Shown: positions 18,567-27,292 of the stretch, in pieces
Numbering within the stretch: position 1 is the first letter of the stretch
How the letters are laid out: each line of letters begins with the position of its first letter
Assembly (NCBI GenBank): GCA_016714895.1
Contig: JADKBV010000006.1
Span: 1 to 29,476, forward strand
Length of the DNA: 29,476 bases
Reading direction: 5' to 3'
DNA from: Saprospiraceae bacterium
GTDB taxonomy: Bacteria; Bacteroidota; Bacteroidia; Chitinophagales; Saprospiraceae
The notes under the pieces: generated by a model
Seen by the model: the letters and a program-made list of their open reading frames with translations, nothing else
Told to the model about the DNA's origin: nothing
Database searches by the model: none
Program-made: the position numbers and the translations under genes

Positions 18567-19301
18567 TTATAGCAAATGTAGTACTAGTGGTTCGTTATTT
18601 TCAGTCTGATTACTCGCAATTCTAAATCCAAGGTCGTCAATTTTAAATTGTAAAGGATGACTTCTTCTTCGATTTGTAGCCATAACACTTCGTTCTTCGT
18701 CAGCCCAACCACCACCTCTTAAAATTCTGTATGACCCGTAAACCGTTTCGTCATAGATGTCCGAGCACCATTCCCAAACGTTGCCCAGCATATCATAAAG
18801 TCCCCAGGAATTTGGTTCTTTTTGTCCGACAATATGCGATTTCATAAACGAATTGTCTTTGTACCAGGCAATACTATTTAGTTCTCCGTATCTTATTCCT
18901 GTATCCCCGGCTTTACAAGCATACTCCCATTCAGCTTCTGTCGGCAAACGAAAGCCGTTTGCATTAATATCAAAGATTATTGTTTCGTTATCTTCCTGAA
19001 TCAGATAACAAGATTCTAACCCTGTCTTAACTGATAAACTATTACAAAAAATGATAGCCTCTTTCCAGGTAACTGTCTCTACGGGATGTTTGTTGCCTTT
19101 TATTGTACTGGGGTTTTCATTTGTTATTGCAACATAAAATTCTTGTGTTACCGGAAATTTTGCAAGCAAAAACGGATTTATCTCAACAGTCCAATTTTGT
19201 TTAGTTCTGTCGTCCCTCAGTTCAATTTTCCCATGGGGTATTTCCACCATTAAATTATCTGATGTATAGATGTTTTTTATGTCGATTTGATTATGTTTCA
19301 C
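18567..19301 (-). CDS. SUMF1/formylglycine-generating-enzyme-fold protein lacking the catalytic cysteines
   Basis: A 244-residue cytoplasmic protein (no signal peptide) of the FGE-sulfatase/DUF323 superfamily. Family signatures are clear: FLLAKFPVTQEFY near residue 50, HPVETVTWKEAIIFCNSLS near 72-90, GFRLPTEAEWEYA near 117, LGNVWEWCSDIYDE near 172, and SYRILRGGGWADEERSVMAT near 190, ending DLGFRIA. True FGEs carry two active-site cysteines after the GGxW segment. Here that region reads SVMATNRRRSHPLQFKID with none, so sulfatase activation is unlikely. No sulfatase gene is nearby. Superfamily members of this type often bind ligands or accompany other enzymes; the role here is unknown. MVEIPHG at codon 18 is an alternative start. 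The gene lies downstream of the GH16 operon on the same strand, after a 369-bp gap. Confidence 0.85.
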   Translation of the reverse strand: MKHNQIDIKNIYTSDNLMVEIPHGKIELRDDRTKQNWTVEINPFLLAKFPVTQEFYVAITNENPSTIKGNKHPVETVTWKEAIIFCNSLSVKTGLESCYLIQEDNETIIFDINANGFRLPTEAEWEYACKAGDTGIRYGELNSIAWYKDNSFMKSHIVGQKEPNSWGLYDMLGNVWEWCSDIYDETVYGSYRILRGGGWADEERSVMATNRRRSHPLQFKIDDLGFRIASNQTENNEPLVLHLL

Positions 19302-19615
19302 TCGCTTTTATAGAAGTCGATAATGACTGTTTGGTGGCCGGCTTTTAATGACCGGCACTTATTAATCCAAGCTGAAAAAATATAGTATTCCACTAAATTC
19401 ATCCCGCTTTCAAAAATATTTATAAAGAAATTCATTTTGTCCTACCCCTTACATTTGGGAAAGGTTTGTCTTTATTTGTTGATTTTCACACAATAAAGTA
19501 AGCTTTTTTCCCATCAAAATATCTTCTTTATATCTTATGATATGTACTCAAGGTTATATCTCGATCTAACATATATTATTCCGTATGTTTTTTTTAAATC
19601 ACCCACATGTACGTT
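19302..19615. other. Gene-free stretch upstream of the SUMF1-like gene
   Basis: AT-rich, with no supported ORF. TATTTTTG on the minus strand (19411-19418) fits the TAnnTTTG -7 box 110 nt before the SUMF1-like ATG, but no -33 partner was found. A short GCCGG/CCGGC hairpin lies near 19337-19356. Nothing else was recognised. Confidence 0.35.
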
Positions 19616-19651
19616 TTATTCTGACGATATTTTTGAATATCACCGGAATAA
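19616..19651 (-). terminator. Hairpin 20 bp after the GH16 operon
   Basis: On the minus strand TTATTC and GAATAA form an outer 6-bp stem. After an internal loop, GATATT and AATATC form an inner 6-bp stem closed by CAAA. It lies just past the stop of the last PUL gene, which suits a transcript end. No strong U-run follows, so the call is tentative. Confidence 0.4.
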
Positions 19652-19670
19652 ACACTTTCTTTTTAACTAA

Positions 19671-20861
19671 CTACTTCTTCTGAAAAACCCGGATATAATC
19701 GACCGACATCCTTTGCGGAAATTGGGTTGATGCATCCGGATTTCCCGGCCAGTTTCCACCAACCGCAATATTAAAAATAAAGAAAAAATCCTGATTAAAC
19801 GGATAACTGTACCCTGCTGTATTAGCAGGTGTCAGGGTATGAACGAGCTTATTATCGAGATACCAGTTAATCCGGTTGTTTTCCCAAATAATGGAAAAAA
19901 CATGATATTTATCTGAAAAATCTCCTGAATCCAACGTTGTTGACTTGGAAGAATTGACACTGAAAGATTGTCCCTGATTGCCCCAGTGTGCCGTACAATG
20001 CAGTTTATTAGGCTCATGACCGACTACTTCCATAATATCTATTTCGCCGCAAGCAGGCCAACCCACTTGTTGAATATTCGATCCAAGCATCCACAAAGCC
20101 GGCCAGATACCTCTTCCTTTAGGCAGTTTGGCACGGATATCAATTCTACCAAACAAAAACTCCTTTTTACCTTTGGTTATCATTCTGGCAGAAGTGTATT
20201 GACCATTGTTTTCTCTTCTGGCTTCAATGACCAGTTTTCCTTGGGTCAAATACGAATTTTGCAGAGATGCAGTATAATTCTGCAATTCATTGTTTCCCCA
20301 TCCTGATGCACCGAGTTCATGTGTCCAGGCTGTCAGATCAATGTTGGTCCCTTCAAATTCATCAGCCCAGACTTTATCAAATCCGGCATAATTATCAGGA
20401 CTGATAAATCCATCTTCCGTTTCTTCGACAAAAGTGTCATCATTCCGTAGGGTAACGCTTATTTTTTCGCGGACAGCAACGGCATTTTTAACATTAGATA
20501 GAACGATATAAAAAACTTCATCTTCTTCTCTTAAGGTATCACCTACCACTTCAACCGTAAAAACTGCATTGCGCTGACCAGCCGGTATGGTGATGCTGCC
20601 CTGAGTTTTATTGTAATCCTCACCTTCTTTGGCAGAAAAAGCTTCGGTTACGTAATCAAAAGTTACATCCGCATCTGATGTCGTTGAAAGCCTGGCATTA
20701 AGCGTAAACAAAGCGGCACCTGCATTACCTTCAAACCTGACCACATCACTGACATCAAGTTGTTTACCAACCGGATTTTCATCAACGGGTCCGCTTCCTT
20801 CATCACATGAAAAAATAAACGCTGAAATCAAAAAAACGGTAACATATTTTAATCTGTTCAT
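19671..20861 (-). CDS. GH16 beta-glucanase lipoprotein with a Calx-beta domain
   Basis: A 396-residue endo-beta-glucanase of family GH16 (laminarinase-like), which would hydrolyse beta-1,3 or mixed-linked glucan. The reading frame is open to 20981, but the ATG at 20861 is preferred. It lies 4 bp after the preceding GH16 stop and gives a lipoprotein signal MNRLKYVTVFLISAFIFSC, with C19 to be lipidated. Residues ~35-142 form a Calx-beta domain (AKEGEDYNKTQGSITIPAG, then LREEDEVFYIVLSNV). Residues ~155-396 are GH16: FDKVWADEFEGTNIDLTAW, then CGEIDIMEVVG with the catalytic glutamates of the ExDxxE motif near residues 270-275, and MSVDYIRVFQKK at the end. It is the last gene of the SusCD operon, probably surface-exposed on the outer membrane. 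Confidence 0.93.
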   Translation of the reverse strand: MNRLKYVTVFLISAFIFSCDEGSGPVDENPVGKQLDVSDVVRFEGNAGAALFTLNARLSTTSDADVTFDYVTEAFSAKEGEDYNKTQGSITIPAGQRNAVFTVEVVGDTLREEDEVFYIVLSNVKNAVAVREKISVTLRNDDTFVEETEDGFISPDNYAGFDKVWADEFEGTNIDLTAWTHELGASGWGNNELQNYTASLQNSYLTQGKLVIEARRENNGQYTSARMITKGKKEFLFGRIDIRAKLPKGRGIWPALWMLGSNIQQVGWPACGEIDIMEVVGHEPNKLHCTAHWGNQGQSFSVNSSKSTTLDSGDFSDKYHVFSIIWENNRINWYLDNKLVHTLTPANTAGYSYPFNQDFFFIFNIAVGGNWPGNPDASTQFPQRMSVDYIRVFQKK

Positions 20862-20865
20862 AAAA

Positions 20866-21696
20866 CTACATTTTTGATGAAGGTAATTGATATACCCGAA
20901 CATAATCAACGACCATTTGTTGTGGCCAAATATTTTTATCGACACCTTTTTTTCCGCCCCAATTACCTCCTGCTGCAACATTCAGCAGCAAATGAAAGGG
21001 TTGGTCAAAAGGCCATTCTTTGTTGGTTTTGTTTTCATTCGTGAATGTAAAATACAACAAGTCATCCACAAAAAAATCAATTTTATTTTCATTCCATTCA
21101 ATGCCGTAAACATGAAAGGATTTTTCACAATCTCCTGCATACACAGCCCCACCTTTTTGTGTGCCGATGATATGATTGTAAGATGTCGTATGAACGGTGC
21201 CGAATATCGAATCCGGTTCATAACCTACATGTTCCATAATGTCAATTTCGCCACTTTTTGGCCAACCTCCGTAGGCTGATTGTGTCGGCAACATCCAGAT
21301 AGCCGGCCATGTTCCGCGACCCGTTGGAAGTTTGGCTCTGACTTCTATTTTCCCGTACGTCCAATCTCCTTTCCCTTTGGTTTTGAGCCGGGCAGACGTA
21401 AATTCACGGGACCCTTTGTTTTCTTTTCTGGCCGTAATATACAAATAGCCATTATCTACATATACGTTGGAAGAATCTGTAGTATAATATTGCAATTCCT
21501 GATTGCCCCATTGACAAACCGTTGGGCAACCGTCACCCAGATCATACACCCACTTTGTCCCATCGGGCTTTCCTTTTTCGGAAAATTCATCCGACCAAAC
21601 CAATTGATAGGTTTGATCGGATGATTGTTGGCCATTAACAAAATACGGACTCCATAAAAGAGCCAAAAGGATGTATATTGCGGGCAAAAAATTCAT
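20866..21696 (-). CDS. GH16 beta-glucanase (laminarinase-like), secreted
   Basis: A 276-residue single-domain GH16 enzyme. The signal peptide MNFLPAIYILLALLWSPYFV ends near NGQQ with no lipobox, so it is soluble in the periplasm or released. The fold begins YQLVWSDEFSEKGKPDGTKW. The catalytic motif is SGEIDIMEHVG at about residues 147-157 (nucleophile and acid/base Glu with Asp between). Substrate-cleft residues are seen in RGTWPAIWMLP and LLLNVAAGGNWGG, and it closes with MVVDYVRVYQLP. Its ATG overlaps the stop of the PKD gene by one base (TAATG), implying translational coupling. The second GH16 starts 4 bp after its stop. The paired enzymes differ in localisation, which suggests sequential cleavage of the same glucan. 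Confidence 0.94.
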   Translation of the reverse strand: MNFLPAIYILLALLWSPYFVNGQQSSDQTYQLVWSDEFSEKGKPDGTKWVYDLGDGCPTVCQWGNQELQYYTTDSSNVYVDNGYLYITARKENKGSREFTSARLKTKGKGDWTYGKIEVRAKLPTGRGTWPAIWMLPTQSAYGGWPKSGEIDIMEHVGYEPDSIFGTVHTTSYNHIIGTQKGGAVYAGDCEKSFHVYGIEWNENKIDFFVDDLLYFTFTNENKTNKEWPFDQPFHLLLNVAAGGNWGGKKGVDKNIWPQQMVVDYVRVYQLPSSKM

Positions 21697-22577
21697 TATT
21701 TAGAAACCAATTGAAATCTCCAGATTCCCGGGCCAAAATTGACAAAAATTTCCAGAAAATCTTCGTTGGCTCTTGTTTCCATTTTTGAAATGGTATACGT
21801 TATTGAACTGACCGGAAGTTTTACTTCTGCTCCATTGGTAGCTTTAGGCAATCCGATAAAAGCTCCCAAACCATTTACAGAAAGTGTATTGACTCCACCT
21901 TCAGTCAACACTGTGTAACTATGTGTTCCTGAAGCCCATGGTTTTACATTATCAGCCAGAAGATTTTCATCCACACACTGAAACGGAAATCCCATATAAT
22001 CTTCTGCCCACAAGTCCCCTTTGGTATCATAGATCATTTTCAGATCATCGGTAAATGTCCATTCATCATTCCATGCACAAGGTCTTACATCGATTTCCAT
22101 GACTTGATTTTGCCACCAGGTTTGGCTGCCATCTGCAGGTCCTACCCAAAGGGCACCGGCGTCAGGATTCAGTTTCCAGACTTTTTGACCACAATCAGAC
22201 AAAAATTCCAAAACTTCATTGTCTTCACAATTGATTGGTGCATCTTCAGGCACAGTGATGGTTTTTTCCACCGTTTTGTGTCCTCCTGCATTGGCTACCG
22301 TCAATACGACGACATAATCTCCTTTTTTCTGGTAAAAAGCACTGACTTTGGAACCTTCTTTTTTGGTTCCGTTGCCCAGCTCCCAGTTAAAGATAAAGGC
22401 TCCTGTTGTTGTATTTTCCAAAATATAGGTATTTGGATTTGCCAAATCCTCAGTGATGGTAAAATCAGCATTTACGGGAGCTTCACCCAAAGCAATTTTA
22501 TCATCTGTATCCGGCTCACAAGCCATAAATCCTGTTACCATCATGATGGCAATAAAAACATATCTAAACTTTATCAT
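21696..22577 (-). CDS. PKD-domain lipoprotein of the PUL, probable glycan-binding protein
   Basis: A 293-residue outer-membrane lipoprotein, probably a surface glycan-binding protein in the SusE/F position. The signal MIKFRYVFIAIMMVTGFMAC places the lipidated Cys at about residue 20. Residues ~36-108 form a PKD fold (NADFTI, FIFNWELGNGTKKEG, KKGDYVVVLTVANAGG). The remaining ~180 residues are rich in Trp and Cys (SDCGQKVWKLNPDAGALWVG, SQTWWQN, CAWNDEWTF, GPGIWRFQLVSK). Similar proteins accompany GH16 in laminarin-type loci, and exposed aromatics would suit carbohydrate binding. That function is inferred from context and composition. It lies 28 nt after susD and overlaps the first GH16 gene by one base. 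Confidence 0.85.
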   Translation of the reverse strand: MIKFRYVFIAIMMVTGFMACEPDTDDKIALGEAPVNADFTITEDLANPNTYILENTTTGAFIFNWELGNGTKKEGSKVSAFYQKKGDYVVVLTVANAGGHKTVEKTITVPEDAPINCEDNEVLEFLSDCGQKVWKLNPDAGALWVGPADGSQTWWQNQVMEIDVRPCAWNDEWTFTDDLKMIYDTKGDLWAEDYMGFPFQCVDENLLADNVKPWASGTHSYTVLTEGGVNTLSVNGLGAFIGLPKATNGAEVKLPVSSITYTISKMETRANEDFLEIFVNFGPGIWRFQLVSK

Positions 22578-22605
22578 GATTTATTTTTTAATTGATGAAT
22601 AAAGA

Positions 22606-24129
22606 CTAATAATTATTATTTTGTTTGATCACGCCATTAGAAATATCGATTTCAACCTGAGGAAGTGGCAAAACTTCATTTTTATTTGCTGTGAATCCCA
22701 AAGGTCCCAAAAATTCTACTGCTCTGCCGCTTCTGACCAAATCAAAAAACCGATGACCTTCTGTGGCCAATTCCATTCTTCGTTCTCTGTAGATAGCATC
22801 CAATAAGGCAGTTCCACTGCTGTTGAGCGGTTGCAATCCAACTCTTGAACGCACACGGTTTGTTAATGTTCTGGCTCTGGCATCATTTCCTGAAAGGGCA
22901 TGAGCTTCCGCACACATCAATAAAACATCTGCATATCTGATGACCTTTTCATTCATTCTCCAATTGAGTGCAGGCTCTCCGTCACCGGCTCTTAAACTTT
23001 CAATCGGACAATATTTCCGGATGAAATAATCGGTATTCTGATAACCTGTTGAATAGCTGGCTCCTGAAGCTGTTAAAGCTTTTCCATCGATGATGGTGTG
23101 GGCAAATCTCGGGTCATTTTTCATAAATTCTACCAATGATTCTGACACCGGACAAAAGCCCCAACCTGCTGCAAAAATGGATCCTGCTGTTCCTGAAGGA
23201 ATAAAATCACGCATTCCGAAAAACTGAATATTATAATTTCCTTCCGTTTCGCCGTTTCCAAAATTGCCATAACCACCTCTTTGGTTTTCAGAATGATTGA
23301 TTTCAAAAATGGATTCAACGCCCCATTCATTGGCAGGATTAAATATCTGACCGTAATCGGTTTCCAATGCATACAAACCTGAGGAAATAACTTCTTCCAA
23401 TAAGGTGGCCGCTTCTGCCATTCTTGCGGGATCGTTCTGATACAAAATCACTTTTCCCAACAATGAAGTCACAGCCCCGAGGGTAACCCTTCCGGTCTCT
23501 GATAAAGGAACACTTGTCGGCAAATCAAAGGTATTGTAAGCATCCCTGAGGTCAGCTTCAATCTGAGCATAAACTTCTGCGGATGTGACTTGTTTTTGAG
23601 CATTGATGCCATCCGGATTGATTCTTTCCAGTGTAAGAACCGGTCTTCCGAACAATCTCACCAATTCGAAATAATAATAAGCTCTCAAAAATTTAACTTC
23701 TGCTGTTGCTCTGTTGATAAATGATTTTTTAATATTTTCTGAAGCACCTTCCAGTTTTTCCAAAACAAGATTGGCTCTGGCAATACCTGTATAATATTTG
23801 CTCCATATTCCGGCTTGAGGTCCCAAGCTGGGTGTAACGGTAAAATTGTCCATGGCAACCCATGCTGGTTGGTCAGAAGCATCACTTCCTCCGGCCAGGC
23901 AATCATCAGACGCAGCATTCATGAGTCCTAGCTGCATGGTCCAACCATTTCGTCCGCCCCATTGAAGCACGTCGTAAACTGAAACAATTCCCTGATACAA
24001 TTCTTCTTCTGTTCTGTAAAAATTTGTTTCAAGAGCTGTTCCTTTGGGCTCCAGGGTCAAAAAGTCGTCGTTGCACGAAAAGGTGCTGAAAACGACCAAA
24101 ATAAAAGCTATAATATATGTACGTTTCAT
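22606..24129 (-). CDS. SusD/RagB family outer-membrane glycan-binding lipoprotein
   Basis: The lid-like partner of SusC that captures oligosaccharides at the cell surface. The 507-residue length is typical. The lipoprotein signal MKRTYIIAFILVVFSTFSC is followed by NDDFLTLEPKGT and FYRTEEELYQGIVSVYD, the usual SusD N-terminus. The TPR-like helices include VKFLRAYYYFELVRLFGRPV. The C-terminal RagB/SusD signature is LDAIYRERRMELATEGHRFF followed by DLVRSG. It starts 20 bp after the susC stop and is intact, although the adjoining susC is heavily frame-broken. The ligand is probably a beta-glucan oligosaccharide, given the GH16 enzymes in the same operon. Confidence 0.96.
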   Translation of the reverse strand: MKRTYIIAFILVVFSTFSCNDDFLTLEPKGTALETNFYRTEEELYQGIVSVYDVLQWGGRNGWTMQLGLMNAASDDCLAGGSDASDQPAWVAMDNFTVTPSLGPQAGIWSKYYTGIARANLVLEKLEGASENIKKSFINRATAEVKFLRAYYYFELVRLFGRPVLTLERINPDGINAQKQVTSAEVYAQIEADLRDAYNTFDLPTSVPLSETGRVTLGAVTSLLGKVILYQNDPARMAEAATLLEEVISSGLYALETDYGQIFNPANEWGVESIFEINHSENQRGGYGNFGNGETEGNYNIQFFGMRDFIPSGTAGSIFAAGWGFCPVSESLVEFMKNDPRFAHTIIDGKALTASGASYSTGYQNTDYFIRKYCPIESLRAGDGEPALNWRMNEKVIRYADVLLMCAEAHALSGNDARARTLTNRVRSRVGLQPLNSSGTALLDAIYRERRMELATEGHRFFDLVRSGRAVEFLGPLGFTANKNEVLPLPQVEIDISNGVIKQNNNY

Positions 24130-24149
24130 TTTTTAATATTTGAATTGAT

Positions 24150-27100
24150 TTACAAAAAGGTCACATTAACACCAAAAATGAAAGACCTTGCCTGCGGGTA
24201 AATTCCTCTGTCGACACCATTACCGGCACCGATTTCAGGATCAAAACCACTATATTTGTAAACGTCAGCGCATTGTTGATCGTTCCGTAAAATCTGGTTT
24301 TTACTAAAGAAAGGACTTTTGCCCATTTTTCAGGTAACGTATAACCCAACTGCATGTTTTTAATTCTGAAAAAAGCTCCTGATTCTACATAAAAATCAGA
24401 ACTACGGCTGAAATTCATATTCGGATCATTCATGACCAATCGCGGATAATGTTGTGAAGTTCCTTCTCCGGTCCATCTTCCCAATGCATCAGCTGTAAGA
24501 TTTGCCATTTGCAGGTCAAAACGTCGGGTTGCTCTGTACACATCATTGCCAAAAACACCCTGTCCGAAAATGTTCAGATCAAAATTTTTGTAATCAACCC
24601 TCAAATTGGTTCCGTATGTCCATTTTGGCGTAGGATCTCCGATGTTGGTTCTGTCGTCCGCATCAATGACACCGTCGCCATTGTGGTCTACAAAACGAAT
24701 ATCTCCCGGTGCTGCATTCGGCTGTAGTTTCTGTCCGTCAGCATTGGTATAAGCATCAACCTCTGCCTGATTCTGAAACAAACCATTTGATTTATATCCG
24801 AAAAAATATCCTACCGGCTGACCTACAGAAGTACGGGTAATCTCAAGTCCTTGCGGTGAAAAAAATTGCCCCGGATTGAAATCCCGATCCGGTGCAATAA
24901 AAGTCACGATATTATCATTGTAGGAAATATTTCCTGAAAAATCAAAATTCCAGCCATTAATACTTTTGCCGTAACCCAATTCGAGTTCAAACCTTCATTT
25001 TCAATCTTACCGATATTTCCGATCGGTGACTGAAACCTACAAAATCAGGAATTCTGAATGTCTGCAGGATACTGTCGGTTTTTTTTCAAAAAAGTATTCA
25101 GCTGTCAACTTTACATTTTTGAATAATACCATATCCAATCCTATATTCAACTGACTGGTTTCTTCCCATCTCAGGTCAGGGTTGGCCAGAATCAGTGGTG
25201 TGGCACCGATGATCAGATTGTTGTCCGCACCAAAAAGTGTAATTACTTCCTGTAGTCACCGTAGGAATAAACAGGAAATCACCGATTCTGTCGTTTCCGT
25301 TTAGACCCCATGAAGCACGAAGTTTGAGAAAATTGATGTTTTTATTTGTAGGAATAAAAGATTCTTCAGAAATCACCCAACCTGCTGGAAACGGAAGGAA
25401 AAGTTCCGTAGAGGTTGTTTTTACCGAATTTTGAAGAACCATCTCTTCTCAAAACACCCGAGATGATATATTTTCTTTGTAATTATAATTTAATCTCGAA
25501 TAAGTGGAAGCAACTCTTGAATCGTATTCAAATCCGTAGAATGCCTGTGTTTCGACCGGTGTTGCAAACAATAAAGAAGGTCTTCAATATTGTCCACCGG
25601 AATGTTTGGAAATTGTACCTCCGATACCTTCACCGAAAGCCCGGTCTCTGGAAGCACCAATCAAAATGTAACATCGTGGTCTCCGAATCTGTTTTGATAA
25701 ATCAACTGATTTTCAATGATCCAGTGAAGTCCTTTGTTTTGTGTTCTGTTGAACCGGGTGATATCATTTTGCTGGCTGCATTCAGGTAAAAATTGGGGTA
25801 AAATTCCTTCCGCCGTAAAACAGGTCACCTCCTGCGCCTTGCTCTGTATTTTAATCCTTTAAAATTTCAAATTCTCCGAATACATTGGATACTACTTTAT
25901 CACTCCAGCCGTTGCCTTGCTGCACTTGTAATGCCGCTACCGGGTTGAGGATTTCAGAAGTCACATAATTGGAGATTCCAAAACACCATTTTCATCCCTT
26001 ACTACCGGAAAATTTGTAAATACGGTAGAATTGAGTACATCGGGATTGGTTTCGTACAAAGGAGTAATCGGATCAAGGTTGACTGCACGACCTAACGGTG
26101 AACCAAATTCCGTATTCTCAGCAATGCCCTGACCATCCACACGGGTATAAGCTACGGTATTTCCGAAAGTAAATCTTTTAGAAACTTTATGTTCTGAGTT
26201 AAAACGCGCTGTATATTTTTGTAATTGGATTGAGCTGCTGAAACAATTCCATCCTGATCCAACAAGGCAAATGAAGCAAAATATGTGGATTTTTCATTAC
26301 CGCCGGATATACTTAATTCATGTTGTTGAATCGGTGCATCATATCTGAATACCGCATCCTGCCAGTCCGTACCTGCTCCGAAAGAGCGCGGATTGTCAAA
26401 AATAACCCCCTGACCGGCTGCCAGACTGGCTTCATTCATCAAAGTGGCATATTCTGTGGCATCCAATAAAGCCAGCTTCCTCCAGGGTCTTTGTGTCCCG
26501 TAGAAACCGCTGTAATTGACCTTCATACCCCCTTTTTTTCCTTTTTGGTGGTAACGAGAATAACCCCGTTTGCTCCTCTTGTTCCGTAGATAGAGGCAGA
26601 AGCTGCATCTTTCAAAACTTCGATGGATTCGATGTCCCCTGGTTGAGATAATCTATACCTCCGCTCAATGATGATACCATCCACAACGTAGAGAGGGTCA
26701 GAATTACCCAAGGTAGTCGTTCCTCTTACCCGACCCACGGCGGCGGATCCCGGTTGTCCTGAATTTTGGGTTACCCTTACTCCGGAGTTCTGCCTTGTAA
26801 AGCACTTTCCAATCGAGCCACCTGCATATCTTCAAGCTCTTCGCTTTTAGTTTTGAAATCGCTCCGGTGACAACGGATTTTTTCTACTCCAATATCCTAC
26901 AACGACAATTTCATCCAAAAAGCCGTTGAAGTATTCAGTGATATCATACACTCTGTCTGGTTATTAACCAACCATTCTGTGTCCTGATATCCGATATGAG
27001 AAAAGACCAAAGTAGCATTTTGAGTCGTAAGAGCCAGTTCAATTTTCCGTCTATATCGGTGATGGTACCGTTGGAAGTACCTTTTTCTACTACATTAACC

Positions 27101-27211
27101 CCGATCAGGAACTTCATTATTGGCACCGCCTTTGACGAGTCCGTTATGGTCTGGAAGGAAAGCTGTCAGGGGAAACAATAACATCCCCGCCAATAAAATC
27201 CATTTATTCAT
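24150..27211 (-). CDS. SusC/RagA-type TonB-dependent oligosaccharide transporter (many frameshifts)
   Basis: The outer-membrane barrel that imports oligosaccharides with SusD. The expected length of about 1020 residues fits the span. The start at 27211 gives MNKWILLAGMLLFPLTAF, a signal peptide. A carboxypeptidase-regulatory-like domain is visible (GVNVVEKGTSNGTITDIDGK, about 27060-27110). The plug has DPLYVVDGI and IESIEVLKDAASASIYGTRG followed by ANGVILVTTKK at 26523-26738. The C-terminal barrel at 24240-24979 has GDIRFVDHNGDGVIDADDRT and IGDPTPKWTYGTNLRVDY. The frame then shifts near 24265 and finishes RSFIFGVNVTFL before TAA at 24150-24152. Between 25,000 and 27,200 the reading frame changes repeatedly. 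The density of breaks looks like poor base calling rather than decay, since the downstream operon is intact. Confidence 0.88.
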
Positions 27212-27241
27212 TGGTTTTGTTTTTTTAGTAAAGTGAAAGAA

Positions 27242-27279
27242 AATCTATCGACCAAAAAAAAAATTTTGGTCGATAGATT
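27242..27279 (-). terminator. Perfect 16-bp hairpin just upstream of susC
   Basis: AATCTATCGACCAAAA (27242-27257) and TTTTGGTCGATAGATT (27264-27279) are exact reverse complements around a six-base A/T loop. On the minus strand the stem is followed by TTTCTTTCACTTTA, a U-rich tail. It falls just after the likely stop of the T9SS gene and only 30 nt before the susC ATG, so it can end the upstream transcript or attenuate read-through into susC. It is the strongest hairpin seen in the window. Confidence 0.7.
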
Positions 27280-27292
27280 ATTGTGCGGGTTG

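Noticed and set aside
18567..19301. True sulfatase-activating FGE
   Set aside because: The catalytic cysteine pair is absent and no sulfatase gene is in the window.
20859..20981. N-terminal extension of the Calx-beta/GH16 protein from 20981
   Set aside because: The extra 40 residues overlap the preceding GH16 gene and would bury a clear lipoprotein signal peptide that starts at 20861.
25415..25789. 124-codon plus-strand ORF inside the susC region
   Set aside because: It is antisense to the SusC barrel, has no recognisable domain, and lies in the error-rich region.
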